Part shown: piece by piece, positions 1 to 9,533 of the stretch
Layout: each line of letters starts with the position of its first letter
Numbering within the stretch: position 1 is the first letter of the stretch
Assembly: GCA_963169325.1 (NCBI GenBank)
Contig: CAUJEY010000272.1
Coordinates: forward strand, 18,457 to 82,456
Direction: 5' to 3'
Length of the DNA: 64,000 nucleotides
DNA from: Bacteroidota bacterium
Lineage (GTDB): Bacteria > Bacteroidota > Bacteroidia > Chitinophagales > Saprospiraceae
Position numbers and translations under genes: made by a program
Notes under the pieces: model-generated
Seen by the model: only the letters and a program-made list of their open reading frames with translations
What the model was told of the DNA's origin: nothing
The model's database searches: none

Positions 1-1479
1 TCCATTGCCGACGGTCTGCTGAACGGCAACATAGCAGTGGTTGATCGGGGCGTCTGTGCCCTGAGCGATAAAGCACTGAACGCTCAAAAAGCAGGCGCCG
101 TCGGCATTTTGATCATTCAGGCGGCTACCAATCCTGCCGATGACTGCGTGGCGACGACCGCCGGTGCAGGCCCGGAGGCACCTTCTGTAACCATTCCGGT
201 TTTCGTTGTATGCCGCAACATCGGCAACCAAATCACAACAGCCCTGACAGCAGGTAAAACGGTGGAAATTTGCTTCGTAAAACCCGACATCGACATCACC
301 ACCTACTTCTTCCCGGTGTCGCACGTTCAAACGCCCGTTACGCAAATTGCGAAGGACACCTTCGGTTTTAGCGCTACGCTTTCTAACCCAGGCACCGAAG
401 CCCGTACCAATATCGAAGTAACGGCTAAAGTGCTGAAAAGCGATGGAACGGAATTGTATTCCACGTCCGTTACTATTCCGGAACTTGCGCCCGGCGTAGT
501 TGACAGCTTTATCGAAATTCCGGGTTTGTATGCACCCGAACTTCCGCTTGGCGCCTATCAGATATTGTACACAACGAAATCTGATGCAATTGGTGGCGTT
601 ACGCCGGTTCAGGACCGCGGCCTCGGTAATTTTTACGTAACGCAAAATCTTTTTGCCAACGATAACGGCGCGACGAACGGCTACCGTCCTGGCACTATTA
701 GCGGCGACTGGGCAGTAGGCGCGGTGTATACCATGCAGGCAGGCGCCTTGGAGAAATATGAAGTTAAACAAGTGGAATTCGCTTTCGCGACCAACGCCAC
801 CGACTACCCGGTATCCGACGTGACAGCCACCTTGTATTTTTTCAAGATTAACGACGATGTACTGACCGATTATAGCAATTTCGACGACACCGAACTAATT
901 TCAGGCAGTTTCGAGTGGTTAGGTCTCGCTACTTATGAAGCACCAGATAACATTACCAGCTATACGCTGCAAAAAGTGGATATGAACGACCTGGTCAGCG
1001 GTAATGTAGGTATTAAAGTAGATGCCGGTTCAAGGTATATGGTGGCAGCCCTTTATTCGGCGCCTACTAACCTGACCTTTAGTGCATTTAACCAAAATGT
1101 CGATTTGCCGGGTGTATCCACCGCTGTTTTCAATGAAACATGGTTCCTGGGCGGCTTCGGCGCCGGTATTGAATCCGTGATGCGTATGTACATCAGCCTG
1201 GTTGTAAAAACGGACGAAAAACCGCTCCCGCAATCGGTTATGCAAATTATGCCCAACCCCGTGCGCGACAACCTGAATCTGGCACTTCAATTCGACCAGC
1301 CCACCGATGCGACGATCACCATCGCCGATATCAACGGCCGTGTTGTTACTTTTGAAGACCGTCAGGGTCTGACCAATGAAACGCTGCGTTATCCTTTGCA
1401 AGTGGCTGCCGGCACCTACCTGGCTCGTATCGCTACCAAAGAAGGCACGCTGACGAAGCAATTTGTTGTAGTGAAGTAA
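1..1479 (+). CDS. Secreted PA-domain protein with T9SS sorting domain (5' end outside window)
   Basis: The reading frame is open from base 1, so the N-terminus and any catalytic domain lie upstream. The first 85 or so visible residues look like a protease-associated (PA) domain (VDRGVC, KALNAQKAGAVG), which in this phylum is often inserted in or follows secreted metallopeptidases and subtilases. The middle is beta-rich and resembles CARDB-like adhesive modules. The last 75 or so residues are a type A T9SS sorting domain (MPNPVRDNL, then a GTYLARI-type strand and a basic end), so the protein should cross the outer membrane and be cleaved or anchored at the surface. An M36-type or similar peptidase is a reasonable guess for the missing part, but nothing here shows it. 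Confidence 0.85.
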   Translation, partial: SIADGLLNGNIAVVDRGVCALSDKALNAQKAGAVGILIIQAATNPADDCVATTAGAGPEAPSVTIPVFVVCRNIGNQITTALTAGKTVEICFVKPDIDITTYFFPVSHVQTPVTQIAKDTFGFSATLSNPGTEARTNIEVTAKVLKSDGTELYSTSVTIPELAPGVVDSFIEIPGLYAPELPLGAYQILYTTKSDAIGGVTPVQDRGLGNFYVTQNLFANDNGATNGYRPGTISGDWAVGAVYTMQAGALEKYEVKQVEFAFATNATDYPVSDVTATLYFFKINDDVLTDYSNFDDTELISGSFEWLGLATYEAPDNITSYTLQKVDMNDLVSGNVGIKVDAGSRYMVAALYSAPTNLTFSAFNQNVDLPGVSTAVFNETWFLGGFGAGIESVMRMYISLVVKTDEKPLPQSVMQIMPNPVRDNLNLALQFDQPTDATITIADINGRVVTFEDRQGLTNETLRYPLQVAAGTYLARIATKEGTLTKQFVVVK

Positions 1480-1487
1480 TTGATTAG

Positions 1488-1575
1488 AGGGTTTATATAA
1501 AAGTTTAGAGGGTTTAGAATGTTTAGGCTAATACGTCTAAATCTTCTAAACCCTCTAAACTTTTATATAAACCCT
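1488..1575. repeat. Perfect 32-bp inverted repeat between convergent genes
   Basis: Two 32-base arms (1488-1519 and 1544-1575) are exact reverse complements around a 24-base loop. The arms are built from the repeated word GTTTAGAGGGTTTA. The element starts 8 bases after one stop codon and ends 12 bases before the facing one, so it can act as a bidirectional terminator. It belongs to the class of gene-end repeats described in the findings. Confidence 0.9.
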
Positions 1576-1587
1576 ACTCCTAGCCCT

Positions 1588-3312
1588 TCACTCCCCTGGA
1601 ATAGCCCCAATCAATTTCCGCACGTAGTCGTTCGAAGACATTTCAAATAAATCTTCCGGAAACCCGATCTCTTCCATTTTCCCTTGGTTCATCACCAACA
1701 ATCTGTCGCACATCTGTTTAATCACGCTCAGATCGTGCGAAATAAACAGGTAAGTCAGGCCGAAACGCTCTTGCAGATCGAAGAGCAGGTTGAGTACGGT
1801 GGCCTGTACCGACACATCGAGTGCAGAAACAATCTCGTCACAAATCAACAGTTTGGGTTGCAAGGCCAGCGCGCGGGCGAGGCATATCCGTTGTCGCTGT
1901 CCACCGGAAAATTCGCGCGGGTACCGGCTGGCATGATCCGATTCCAAACCCACCGTTTCCAATAATTCAATCACTTTTTCCCGGCGTTGCCGGTTGTTCG
2001 CATACAAATGGTGCGCTTCCATGGGCTCCTGCAGGGCCTGCCCGATGGTCATACGTGGATTGAGTGAAGCATAAGGGTCCTGGAAAACCATTTGAATTTC
2101 CCGGCGCAGGGGCCTGAATTCCTGTTCTGAAAGACTACTTATGTCAAGGCCGCGGTATTTAATTGTGCCCCCATGCAGCGGGACAAACCGGCTTATTGTA
2201 CGTCCTAAGGTTGTTTTGCCACAACCCGATTCGCCTGCCAGGCCGAAAATTTCTCCGGGAAATATGTTAAAACTCAAATCATCAACAGCCGTAACCCAGT
2301 CTACCGGGCGGCCAAGCCAGTTTTTTCGGCCGGGATAACGAACGGCGCCGTTTTTCACTTCCAGCAACGGTGTTTTTTGGTATAGCGTCGAACGTCGTTT
2401 CGAGGTTTCTTCATCCCGGACTACCCGAGGCACAAAGTGTTTGTTGTCCAGAAAATCGGAAATAGTCGGCAGGCGATGTAGTTTCCGCCGGAGGGATGGC
2501 CGGCACGCGACCAGACCCTGGGTGTAGGGGTGCTGCGGCCGGTTTATGATTTGATCAACCGGCCCCGTTTCCACAATTTCGCCCGCCTGCATCACTACTA
2601 CCCTATCGGCAATTTCAGAGATAACGCCCAAATCGTGGCTGATGAATAACATACTCAATCCAGCCTCGTCGCGCCACTCGCGCATCAGGTTTATAACAGA
2701 CTTTTGTACCGTCACATCGAGCGCCGTAGTCGGTTCATCTGCAAGAAGTAGCGCAGGTCGGCCCGACATGGCCATAGCGATCATGATGCGCTGTTTTTGC
2801 CCGCCGCTGAGTTCGTGCGGATAAGCATTAAACATCCGTTTCGGCTCGGGTAATTGCACGCGCTCAAACAACACCATCGTTTCCGCAACGGCCTCCGGGT
2901 GGGAAAGTTTCCGGTGCAGCTGAATAGCCTCTACCACCTGATGCCCGCAACGAATTACGGGGTTGAGCGAAGTCATGGGCTCTTGAAAAATCATCGCTAT
3001 TTCACGCCCGCGGATATGTTGCAGGCGGGATGCCGGCAACTGCAACAAGTCGATGGCGGTAGTGGGGCGTGATTGGATACCTTGGTTGGGGGCGGCAGAA
3101 ACAGCAGGCGTATAAATTATTTCACCGCCGACATTTGCCGAAGACAATAACCGCATAATGGATAGGGCGGTAACCGACTTTCCCGAGCCGGATTCCCCGA
3201 CCACACCCAGTGTTTCACCGGACGAAACGTTCAGCGACAGGTTTTTGACCGCGTGAACGGCGGTGTCACCGGAATTGAAATAAATATTTAAGTCTTTAAT
3301 TTCCAGCAACAT
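1588..3312 (-). CDS. ABC transporter with two fused ATP-binding domains (peptide/nickel type)
   Basis: Energises uptake or export of a small peptide-like substrate across the inner membrane. The 574 residues hold two complete nucleotide-binding domains. The first has Walker A GESGSGKS (39-46), signature LSGGQ (168-172) and Walker B ending ADEP. The second has GESGCGKT (360-367), signature FSGGQ (468-472) and CDE (492-493). The HPYTQGL motif after the first domain is typical of the oligopeptide OppD/DppD family, and the fusion order matches YejF/GsiA. No permease or binding protein is nearby, so the partners must be encoded elsewhere. It starts 15 bases after the stop of the RNase D gene, so the two are probably co-transcribed. 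Confidence 0.9.
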   Translation of the reverse strand: MLLEIKDLNIYFNSGDTAVHAVKNLSLNVSSGETLGVVGESGSGKSVTALSIMRLLSSANVGGEIIYTPAVSAAPNQGIQSRPTTAIDLLQLPASRLQHIRGREIAMIFQEPMTSLNPVIRCGHQVVEAIQLHRKLSHPEAVAETMVLFERVQLPEPKRMFNAYPHELSGGQKQRIMIAMAMSGRPALLLADEPTTALDVTVQKSVINLMREWRDEAGLSMLFISHDLGVISEIADRVVVMQAGEIVETGPVDQIINRPQHPYTQGLVACRPSLRRKLHRLPTISDFLDNKHFVPRVVRDEETSKRRSTLYQKTPLLEVKNGAVRYPGRKNWLGRPVDWVTAVDDLSFNIFPGEIFGLAGESGCGKTTLGRTISRFVPLHGGTIKYRGLDISSLSEQEFRPLRREIQMVFQDPYASLNPRMTIGQALQEPMEAHHLYANNRQRREKVIELLETVGLESDHASRYPREFSGGQRQRICLARALALQPKLLICDEIVSALDVSVQATVLNLLFDLQERFGLTYLFISHDLSVIKQMCDRLLVMNQGKMEEIGFPEDLFEMSSNDYVRKLIGAIPGE

Positions 3313-3327
3313 GACATGACTTTAATC

Positions 3328-4506
3328 CTAAATAGAATCATCCATGCGCAAAATACAGTCCTTGCCTTCCCAGACTACTTTTACCGCATTGCGCTCCTGT
3401 AGCCATTGTACGAGATTTTTGCCTAACAATTCCGCGCGCCATCCGTCCAGTAAGGAATCATCAGGATCGACGGTCCCGGCTTTTAGTTTATTAAAATCAC
3501 CTTTGGGTAACAGCAATGCTGCGCTGATTTCATTTTCCATACATTGTAGTTTCACAAAATGGTATAACAACTCCATAGACCATTCATGTTCGGGATCATC
3601 GGGCGCCGGCGCCGGCAGGGCATTCAGCCAGGCGCGTTCCGCATCGCTTGCTTTGGTCTCCCAAATCGTTTGCCACTCCGGCAGGTATTTCCGCCATACG
3701 CCTTCCGGCATGGTGCGGTTGGAGCGGAAGGCATTCGGCCCGCCTTTGGTGGCCCGTAGCACCGTACTGATATGCCGGTTTTGCAAAACGGTTTCCTTTG
3801 GAATATTGTATTCCAACGCCTTTTGGCGACGCCATTGATAAATCCGCATCAAAAAAACTTTTTCGCGAAAGTCCAATTGGTGAATATAATCGTTTGCCAG
3901 CGCCTCTTTAAAGGGGTCGACGTGGTAAAACTGTGCGGATTCCCACTTCCGGTTTTCCTCCCTTGCCCAGGGCTCGCGTTGCAAACGCCGGAGTTTGTGG
4001 GTCAACTTATGGTGCAGGGCCGGCAGGTATTTGACATCCTCCACCGCATAATCCAACGCCTTGGGATCCAGCGGGCGCGTCTCCCAATCCGCCACAGTGT
4101 GACTTTTGGCTAAAGTAACACTCAATTCGCGTTCCACGATTTTGCCAAAACCGGCGGGATAGTTGTAGCCGACGAATCCTGCCGCGATTTGTGTATCAAA
4201 CGTGTTTTTCGGTACCGTTCCGTACAAAGTGTTCAACAATCGGTAATCGTTGTCGCCGGCATGCGTGATTTTTAAAATTTCCGGCTTGGAAATCAGATCC
4301 AGAAAACGCTGCAAGTCCTTAATCCGCAAGGGGTCAACCAGGTAGATATTCTGCTCGGCGACTACCTGTATCAGGCACAACACCGGGATGTAGGTTTTCT
4401 CTCCAACGAATTCGGTGTCGAAGCCGATCCAGTGGGCACTGAGCAGTTCGCCCATCACTTCGTCGAACGTTTTTTGCTCGTCTAAAAAATGTACACGATA
4501 ATTCAT
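3328..4506 (-). CDS. rnd: Ribonuclease D
   Basis: 3'-5' exoribonuclease of the DEDDy family that trims structured RNAs such as tRNA precursors. The exonuclease domain covers about residues 5-170: FDTEF supplies D30 and E32, HAGDNDY supplies D87, and YAVEDVKYL supplies Y153 and D157. The second half resembles HRDC-type helical domains, as in E. coli RNase D, and the length of 392 is usual. The start at 4506 puts the ATG just before the first conserved strand. It is the first gene of a likely two-gene operon with the ABC ATPase. Confidence 0.92.
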   Translation of the reverse strand: MNYRVHFLDEQKTFDEVMGELLSAHWIGFDTEFVGEKTYIPVLCLIQVVAEQNIYLVDPLRIKDLQRFLDLISKPEILKITHAGDNDYRLLNTLYGTVPKNTFDTQIAAGFVGYNYPAGFGKIVERELSVTLAKSHTVADWETRPLDPKALDYAVEDVKYLPALHHKLTHKLRRLQREPWAREENRKWESAQFYHVDPFKEALANDYIHQLDFREKVFLMRIYQWRRQKALEYNIPKETVLQNRHISTVLRATKGGPNAFRSNRTMPEGVWRKYLPEWQTIWETKASDAERAWLNALPAPAPDDPEHEWSMELLYHFVKLQCMENEISAALLLPKGDFNKLKAGTVDPDDSLLDGWRAELLGKNLVQWLQERNAVKVVWEGKDCILRMDDSI

Positions 4507-4643
4507 GCGCCAAAAGTAGGAATCATCCGTTTATGTAAACGGAAACTACGGCGCATCTTTGCAGCCGTTTAACAATAAAATTACTTCGCACCGAAAACGG
4601 GTCATTTGATTCGTTATTTTTGCGGATTATATACCAACGTACC

Positions 4644-7600
4644 ATGAAAAAGATTCTATTTGGCATCGCCATCGTTATCGTATTGCTCCTTGGGGCATTA
4701 ATTGCACTGCCTTATTTATTTAAAGATGAAATTATTGCCCAGGTAAAAAGTGCCGCAAATGAAAGTCTGACCGCTAAAATCGACTTTAAAGACGTCAGCC
4801 TATCTGTTTTCCGGCATTTTCCAGAACTCGCCATCGGCCTGCAGGACCTCGAGGTAACCGGCACCGGCCAGTTCGACGGCGTTAAACTCATGCAATGCGA
4901 ACAACTGGACGTGGCGATTGACCTTTGGTCGGCTCTTTTCGGGGATGAAATTACCATTAAGGGTTTGTATCTAAGGAAACCGGATATCCGGGTTTATATT
5001 TTACAAGACGGTAGCGCCAACTACGACATTACAAAGCCCGAACCAGCGGCCGAAACAGCCTCCGGAGGCGGCACAACCAAACTGGAACGTTATGCCATTA
5101 CGGACGGAAAAATTTTGTACGATGACCGTTCGCTCAATATGCGCGCTGAATTGGAGGGCCTAAACCACGAGGGTTCCGGCGAATTTACAGCCGATATCTA
5201 CGATTTGGTTACAAAAACGGCGGTGCAAAAACTTTCTGTCAATTACGAAGGCATGCAGTACCTGCGCAACGCCCGGGCCGACTGGAACGCAACCCTAAAT
5301 GTCGACATGGATAAGATGAAATTTACCTTCATCGACAATGATATGCAGGTAAATGCCCTGCAAGTGATGCTCGACGGCTGGTTTCAAATGCCCAATGAGA
5401 CGGATTACCTGATGGACCTGAAATTCGGAACCCCGCAGAATACCTTTAAAAGCCTGCTTTCCATTATTCCAGGCGCCTATACCCAGGATTTCGATGGGGT
5501 GAAAGCAGACGGCACCGTGCAGTTTGCCGGCATGGTAAAAGGCAAATACAACGAAACGACCTATCCGGCTTTTAAAATTGACATGAAAGTAGCAAACGGC
5601 AATGTCAAATATCCCAGTCTGCCGCTGGGTATCAGCGGTATCAATGTGGATGCTTCGGTCAACAGCCCGTCCAGCACCCTGAATGCGATGACCGTCAATA
5701 TTCCAAAATTCGCGCTGAAAATCGGCTCCAATCCGCTGGAGGGCTACTTTCACCTGAAAACGCCGGAAACCAACCCAACGGTAGATACTAAAATTACCGG
5801 CACGCTCAACATGGGCGAACTCTCCAAAGCCTTTCCGATGGAGGGAGTAAAAGAACTCAACGGCATAATCAAAGCCAATGTAACCGCTAAAGCGTCGATG
5901 CGCCAAATTGATGCACAGCAATATGATCAGGTACAAATGGCCGGCAACTTCAATATCCAAAACCTGACTTACAAGGCCGCCGACATGCCTGCTGTGAAGA
6001 TCAACTCCCTGATTACCAGCCTTTCTCCTCAAAAAGTTGATATTCAGACTTTTGACGCGCGCCTGGGCAAAAGCGATATCCGCGCATCAGGGAAAATCGA
6101 CAACATCCTGGCTTATTTCTCCACCAACAAAACCATGCGCGGCAACCTGACGATGCGCTCTTCCTTTTTTGATGCGAATGAGTGGATGGAAGAGCCGGCC
6201 GACGAAACAGCGCCTCCTGGCAAAGTACCCACCGCCAGCGCGGCGGCTACCGAAAAGGTGTTCGACCAGTGGGATTTTACGGTAGACGGGGAGATCGGTA
6301 AACTGGTTTACGAGGATTACAAGATTTCCGACATGAGTCTGAAAGGAAATTTTACCCCGAACAAAATGACGATCGATAATTTTGGTATGAAAATCGGCGA
6401 AAGCGACTTGCGCGGAAACGGCCGTATTCTGAATGCCTGGGACTACCTGTTCGACAACCGGACCGTGTCGGGAGTGGTTAATTTACAATCCGGCTTTTTC
6501 GATCTCAATCCATTTATGACGGAAGAAACCAGCAGCAGCACAACTGCCCCGGCAGAATCGGTGATGTTGGTTCCGGAAAATATAGATATGGCGATAAACG
6601 CCGACTTTGCCAAGGTGCGCTACACCAACCTGGACCTGCAAAATCTGGATGGGCAAGTGGTGGTTAAAAACGGCGCTGCCAAACTGAAAGATTTTACCGC
6701 CAATGTTTTGGGCGGACAAATCGCCATAGCCGGCGAATACAACACGCAAGACCCGGCAAAACCGGCTTTTGATGTTGACCTGGCGCTACAAAACATGGGT
6801 TTCCGCGACGCGTTCCAAAATTTTGCCACGGTGAAAGCCATAGCCCCCATCATGCAACTCATCGAAGGCAAGTTCAACACCACGCTTTCCATGAGCGGTC
6901 TGCTGGGCAAGGATATGACGCCCGATCTGAATACCGTTTCGGCGGCAGGTTTTCTGGAAACGATTAATGCCATTGTCAATAATTTCAAACCGCTGTCGGA
7001 GATCAGTTCAAAATTGAACGTGAGCTATCTGAGCAAATTGGAGTTGAAAAATACAAAAAACTGGTTTGAGATCAAAAATGGCACCCTGATCGTAAAACCC
7101 TTTAATACCCAAATGCGCGATGTGGCGATGCAAATTGGCGGTTCACATAGCCTGACCAATGAGATGAATTACCAGGTACTGACTAAAGTACCGCGTAAAG
7201 CGCTGGAAAAAAATGCCGTCGGCAGCGCCGCCAATAGCGGCCTGAAATGGTTGTCCGGCGAGGCCTCCAAATTTGGCGTTAACGTAGCGCAGGGTGAATT
7301 TATCAATGTACGTTTCGACCTGACCGGCAGCATGGCGAATCCGAAGGTGGGGGTAAAAATTTTACCGAGCGACGGCGAAAAGACCATCGAGGAGGAAGCC
7401 AAAACCGCCGGCAAAGCGGCCCTTGATCAAGCACAGGACTCCATCCGCAATGTAGCCAGTAAAGAACTTGAAAAAGCGAAAGAGAAAGCGATCTCCACCG
7501 CAGAGAAGGCTGCCGACTCGCTGAAAAATGTGGCTTCCAAAAAAGTGGAAGAAGCTAAAGACAAGGCCGTACAGGAAGCCGGGAAGGTGCTGGGGGAAGA

Positions 7601-7730
7601 AGTATCGAAAAAAGTAGGCGACGAAGCCGGTAAAAAGGCTGAAGAAATCCTGAAACAGGATAAAAATACCGAAGAGGTGAAAAAGAAACTGGAAGAGTGG
7701 AACCCGCTCAAGAAGAAGAAAAACAACTGA
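4644..7730 (+). CDS. AsmA-family envelope protein
   Basis: Large AsmA/TamB-like protein of 1028 residues, probably anchored in the inner membrane and facing the periplasm, where this family is linked to lipid transport and outer-membrane homeostasis. One N-terminal membrane segment (about residues 2-24) is followed by the AsmA N-terminal pattern (ESLTAKIDFKDVSLSVFRHFP, LEVTG) and long repetitive beta structure. The C-terminal 110 residues are unusual: Ala/Lys/Glu-rich helical 11-mer-like repeats. The ATG at 4644 is preferred over an upstream TTG because the hydrophobic segment begins there. A TATTTTTG sequence at 4615-4622 fits the Bacteroidota -7 element, though no -33 element was found. It overlaps the next gene by one base (TGATG). 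Confidence 0.85.
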   Translation: MKKILFGIAIVIVLLLGALIALPYLFKDEIIAQVKSAANESLTAKIDFKDVSLSVFRHFPELAIGLQDLEVTGTGQFDGVKLMQCEQLDVAIDLWSALFGDEITIKGLYLRKPDIRVYILQDGSANYDITKPEPAAETASGGGTTKLERYAITDGKILYDDRSLNMRAELEGLNHEGSGEFTADIYDLVTKTAVQKLSVNYEGMQYLRNARADWNATLNVDMDKMKFTFIDNDMQVNALQVMLDGWFQMPNETDYLMDLKFGTPQNTFKSLLSIIPGAYTQDFDGVKADGTVQFAGMVKGKYNETTYPAFKIDMKVANGNVKYPSLPLGISGINVDASVNSPSSTLNAMTVNIPKFALKIGSNPLEGYFHLKTPETNPTVDTKITGTLNMGELSKAFPMEGVKELNGIIKANVTAKASMRQIDAQQYDQVQMAGNFNIQNLTYKAADMPAVKINSLITSLSPQKVDIQTFDARLGKSDIRASGKIDNILAYFSTNKTMRGNLTMRSSFFDANEWMEEPADETAPPGKVPTASAAATEKVFDQWDFTVDGEIGKLVYEDYKISDMSLKGNFTPNKMTIDNFGMKIGESDLRGNGRILNAWDYLFDNRTVSGVVNLQSGFFDLNPFMTEETSSSTTAPAESVMLVPENIDMAINADFAKVRYTNLDLQNLDGQVVVKNGAAKLKDFTANVLGGQIAIAGEYNTQDPAKPAFDVDLALQNMGFRDAFQNFATVKAIAPIMQLIEGKFNTTLSMSGLLGKDMTPDLNTVSAAGFLETINAIVNNFKPLSEISSKLNVSYLSKLELKNTKNWFEIKNGTLIVKPFNTQMRDVAMQIGGSHSLTNEMNYQVLTKVPRKALEKNAVGSAANSGLKWLSGEASKFGVNVAQGEFINVRFDLTGSMANPKVGVKILPSDGEKTIEEEAKTAGKAALDQAQDSIRNVASKELEKAKEKAISTAEKAADSLKNVASKKVEEAKDKAVQEAGKVLGEEVSKKVGDEAGKKAEEILKQDKNTEEVKKKLEEWNPLKKKKNN

Positions 7731-8389
7731 TGCATATCCCCTTGTGGAAAAAATGGGTCTCGCATGTCGTGCCCCTCACGCTGGAAACGGCCGCCTCCGA
7801 ACAGAATCCTGAACTCACGGTAATGCTCGACCGGGGGCGGTTGCAGCTGTTGAGTGGCAATGCGATTTATTCGTGGGATGACCTCTATCACAACTTCACC
7901 ATTGCCTTCGGCACGCTCGATATTGAAGAACGCGGCTTTCAGGACGTATTGATTTTGGGGCTCGGTCTGGGCAGCGTACCCTATATTCTGGAAAAAATTT
8001 ACGAGCAGTCTTACGAATACACCGCCGTAGAATGGGATGAAACGGTAGCCGCACTGGCCGCCAAATACACTTTATCGCGCCTGAATAGTCCGGTGAATAT
8101 TGTAACTGCCGATGCCGGCATTTTCCTCGAAGTAACGGAGGAACAATTCGATATGATCGTGGTCGATATTTTTGAAGACGACCGCACGCCCGATCAGTTT
8201 GAATCCGTCGATTTTCTCGAAATCTGCGCCGAGCACCTGAAACCCAAGGGTATCATTTTATACAACCGCCTCCACAACACCCCTCGAAACATTATCGCCA
8301 CCCAGCGTTTTTTTGAGGATAAATTCAAAACCGTTTTCCCCGCAGCGGGGAAAATTGATACGGGAGGGAACTGGATATTGGTGAGTTAG
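7730..8389 (+). CDS. Spermidine-synthase-like SAM-binding protein
   Basis: Class I Rossmann-fold protein of 219 residues. The glycine-rich loop GLGLGS (about residue 77) is followed by an acidic strand end (AVEWDE) and VVDIFED in the usual spermidine-synthase/methyltransferase places. The polyamine-synthase signature is not complete enough to name a substrate, so it may be a methyltransferase-like relative. The start overlaps the AsmA stop as TGATG, so translation is probably coupled. A longer frame starting at 7697 exists but would lie inside the AsmA gene. Confidence 0.75.
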   Translation: MHIPLWKKWVSHVVPLTLETAASEQNPELTVMLDRGRLQLLSGNAIYSWDDLYHNFTIAFGTLDIEERGFQDVLILGLGLGSVPYILEKIYEQSYEYTAVEWDETVAALAAKYTLSRLNSPVNIVTADAGIFLEVTEEQFDMIVVDIFEDDRTPDQFESVDFLEICAEHLKPKGIILYNRLHNTPRNIIATQRFFEDKFKTVFPAAGKIDTGGNWILVS

Positions 8390-8398
8390 GTTAATTGC

Positions 8399-8466
8399 GT
8401 CATTGGTCGTCATTGCGTCATTAGTCGTCATTGCAATGACCTAATGACGCAATGACGACTAATGAC
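8399..8466. repeat. Inverted gene-end repeat built from GTCATTG words
   Basis: Left arm about 8399-8433, right arm 8434-8466, almost no loop. Words such as GTCATTGGTCGTCATTG occur in tandem with a period near 9-10 and are then inverted. It fills nearly the whole gap between two convergent stop codons and probably terminates transcription from both sides. The same words recur at 31826 and 55049. Confidence 0.88.
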
Positions 8467-8470
8467 ATTA

Positions 8471-9064
8471 TTAAACCACATGCTTCCCCCCCGTCCAGCC
8501 ATGTTCGCCCAGATATTGCCGGCCGCTGCCAAACGCGGGTGTTTCCAGTGAAGTACCCATACTATCATTCCAGCGGTTGAGGTAGCCGAATAAGGCGATG
8601 ACACCGAGAATTTCCACAATTTCACCTTCATCCCAGTGACGGTGCAGATTTTCAGAGATGACCTCATCCACACTATTGGGCACGGCAGAGGCGGCCACGG
8701 CAAAATTCAGCGCAGCGCGTTCCGCCTCGCTGAATGCCGGATGCGAGCGATAGTCCCAGATATGATCCAGTTTATCCGTACTGGCCCCGTAACGTTCGGC
8801 AGCGCGAATGGTATGCGCCTGGCAATACTGACAGCCGGCCGTCAGGCTGGCCAGGTAGCCGATCAACCGTTTCAGGTCGCTGGTCACGCGGCCGTTATTT
8901 TCCATCACTGCCTTGTTTAGTTGAATAAACGCCTTGGCAATGGCCGGGCGGCGTTGCATGGTCAACACGCTGTTAGGGCAAAACCCCAACGTTTCGTTGA
9001 AAAATTGAGCCAGTTCGGCAACTTCGGTATCATGATCCGGAGGAAGTGGTGTGATCAGTGGCAT
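8471..9064 (-). CDS. AhpD-like / carboxymuconolactone decarboxylase family protein
   Basis: Probably a peroxidase-type oxidoreductase of the AhpD-like fold, with 197 residues. The active-site pattern is intact: C78, C81 and H84 in CQYCQAH, preceded by a helix with LKRLIGYLAS. This is the uncharacterised peroxidase-related branch; the true decarboxylases lack the CxxC. The start at 9064 is chosen because upstream in-frame residues are not family-like. Nothing in the neighbourhood points to a substrate. Confidence 0.85.
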   Translation of the reverse strand: MPLITPLPPDHDTEVAELAQFFNETLGFCPNSVLTMQRRPAIAKAFIQLNKAVMENNGRVTSDLKRLIGYLASLTAGCQYCQAHTIRAAERYGASTDKLDHIWDYRSHPAFSEAERAALNFAVAASAVPNSVDEVISENLHRHWDEGEIVEILGVIALFGYLNRWNDSMGTSLETPAFGSGRQYLGEHGWTGGKHVV

Positions 9065-9178
9065 AATAAAGGATATTGTGATTGTAGATATTGTTTTTTT
9101 GTTTACTGCAAAGAAGGTAGTTTTACTTGCAAATCGCACTATAGAAATTAGTATGATCACAACAATACAGGAGAGATC

Positions 9179-9355
9179 ATGAACCCAGCCATCGTTTATG
9201 GACAAGTCTCTAATGATAAAGAGATTCAGCAAATTCTCGATTTACAGGCGCAAAACCTGTCTGCCGTCCTGTCGCCCGAGGTGATCGCTTCTCAGGAATT
9301 TCTCACCGTGCGACACGATCCGGCAGTTTTGCAGCGCATGAACCAGGCCGGATGA
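9179..9355 (+). pseudogene. Truncated GNAT acetyltransferase N-terminus (58 residues)
   Basis: A short frame with a good ribosome binding site (AGGAGAG just upstream) encodes 58 residues with the pattern KEIQQILDLQAQNL, LSPEV, FLTVRHDP, LQRMNQA. This matches the first strand and helix of a common GNAT acetyltransferase family, but the frame stops before the acetyl-CoA binding loop. No continuation is visible in any frame up to the VWA gene, so this is a remnant rather than a frameshift. It could still be translated. Confidence 0.65.
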
Positions 9356-9533
9356 AACAACAGGCGAGATTTGGCATGTAATTGTTTGGCGATTTTGAGC
9401 CGGCGATGCTGAATCCTGGCCATGCTGGCTGTGCCACCTCTGAACCTTTCCCCTACGCCAATTGTTCGTTGGCCATTGTTACTTTATTTTTGTCGTTATT
9501 CCCCCGCACCATTCAACGAACAACGCGCTGCAC

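Noticed and set aside
1030..1461. Minus-strand frame of 143 codons inside the PA-domain gene
   Set aside because: It is an antisense shadow of the T9SS-domain coding sequence, with no family motif.
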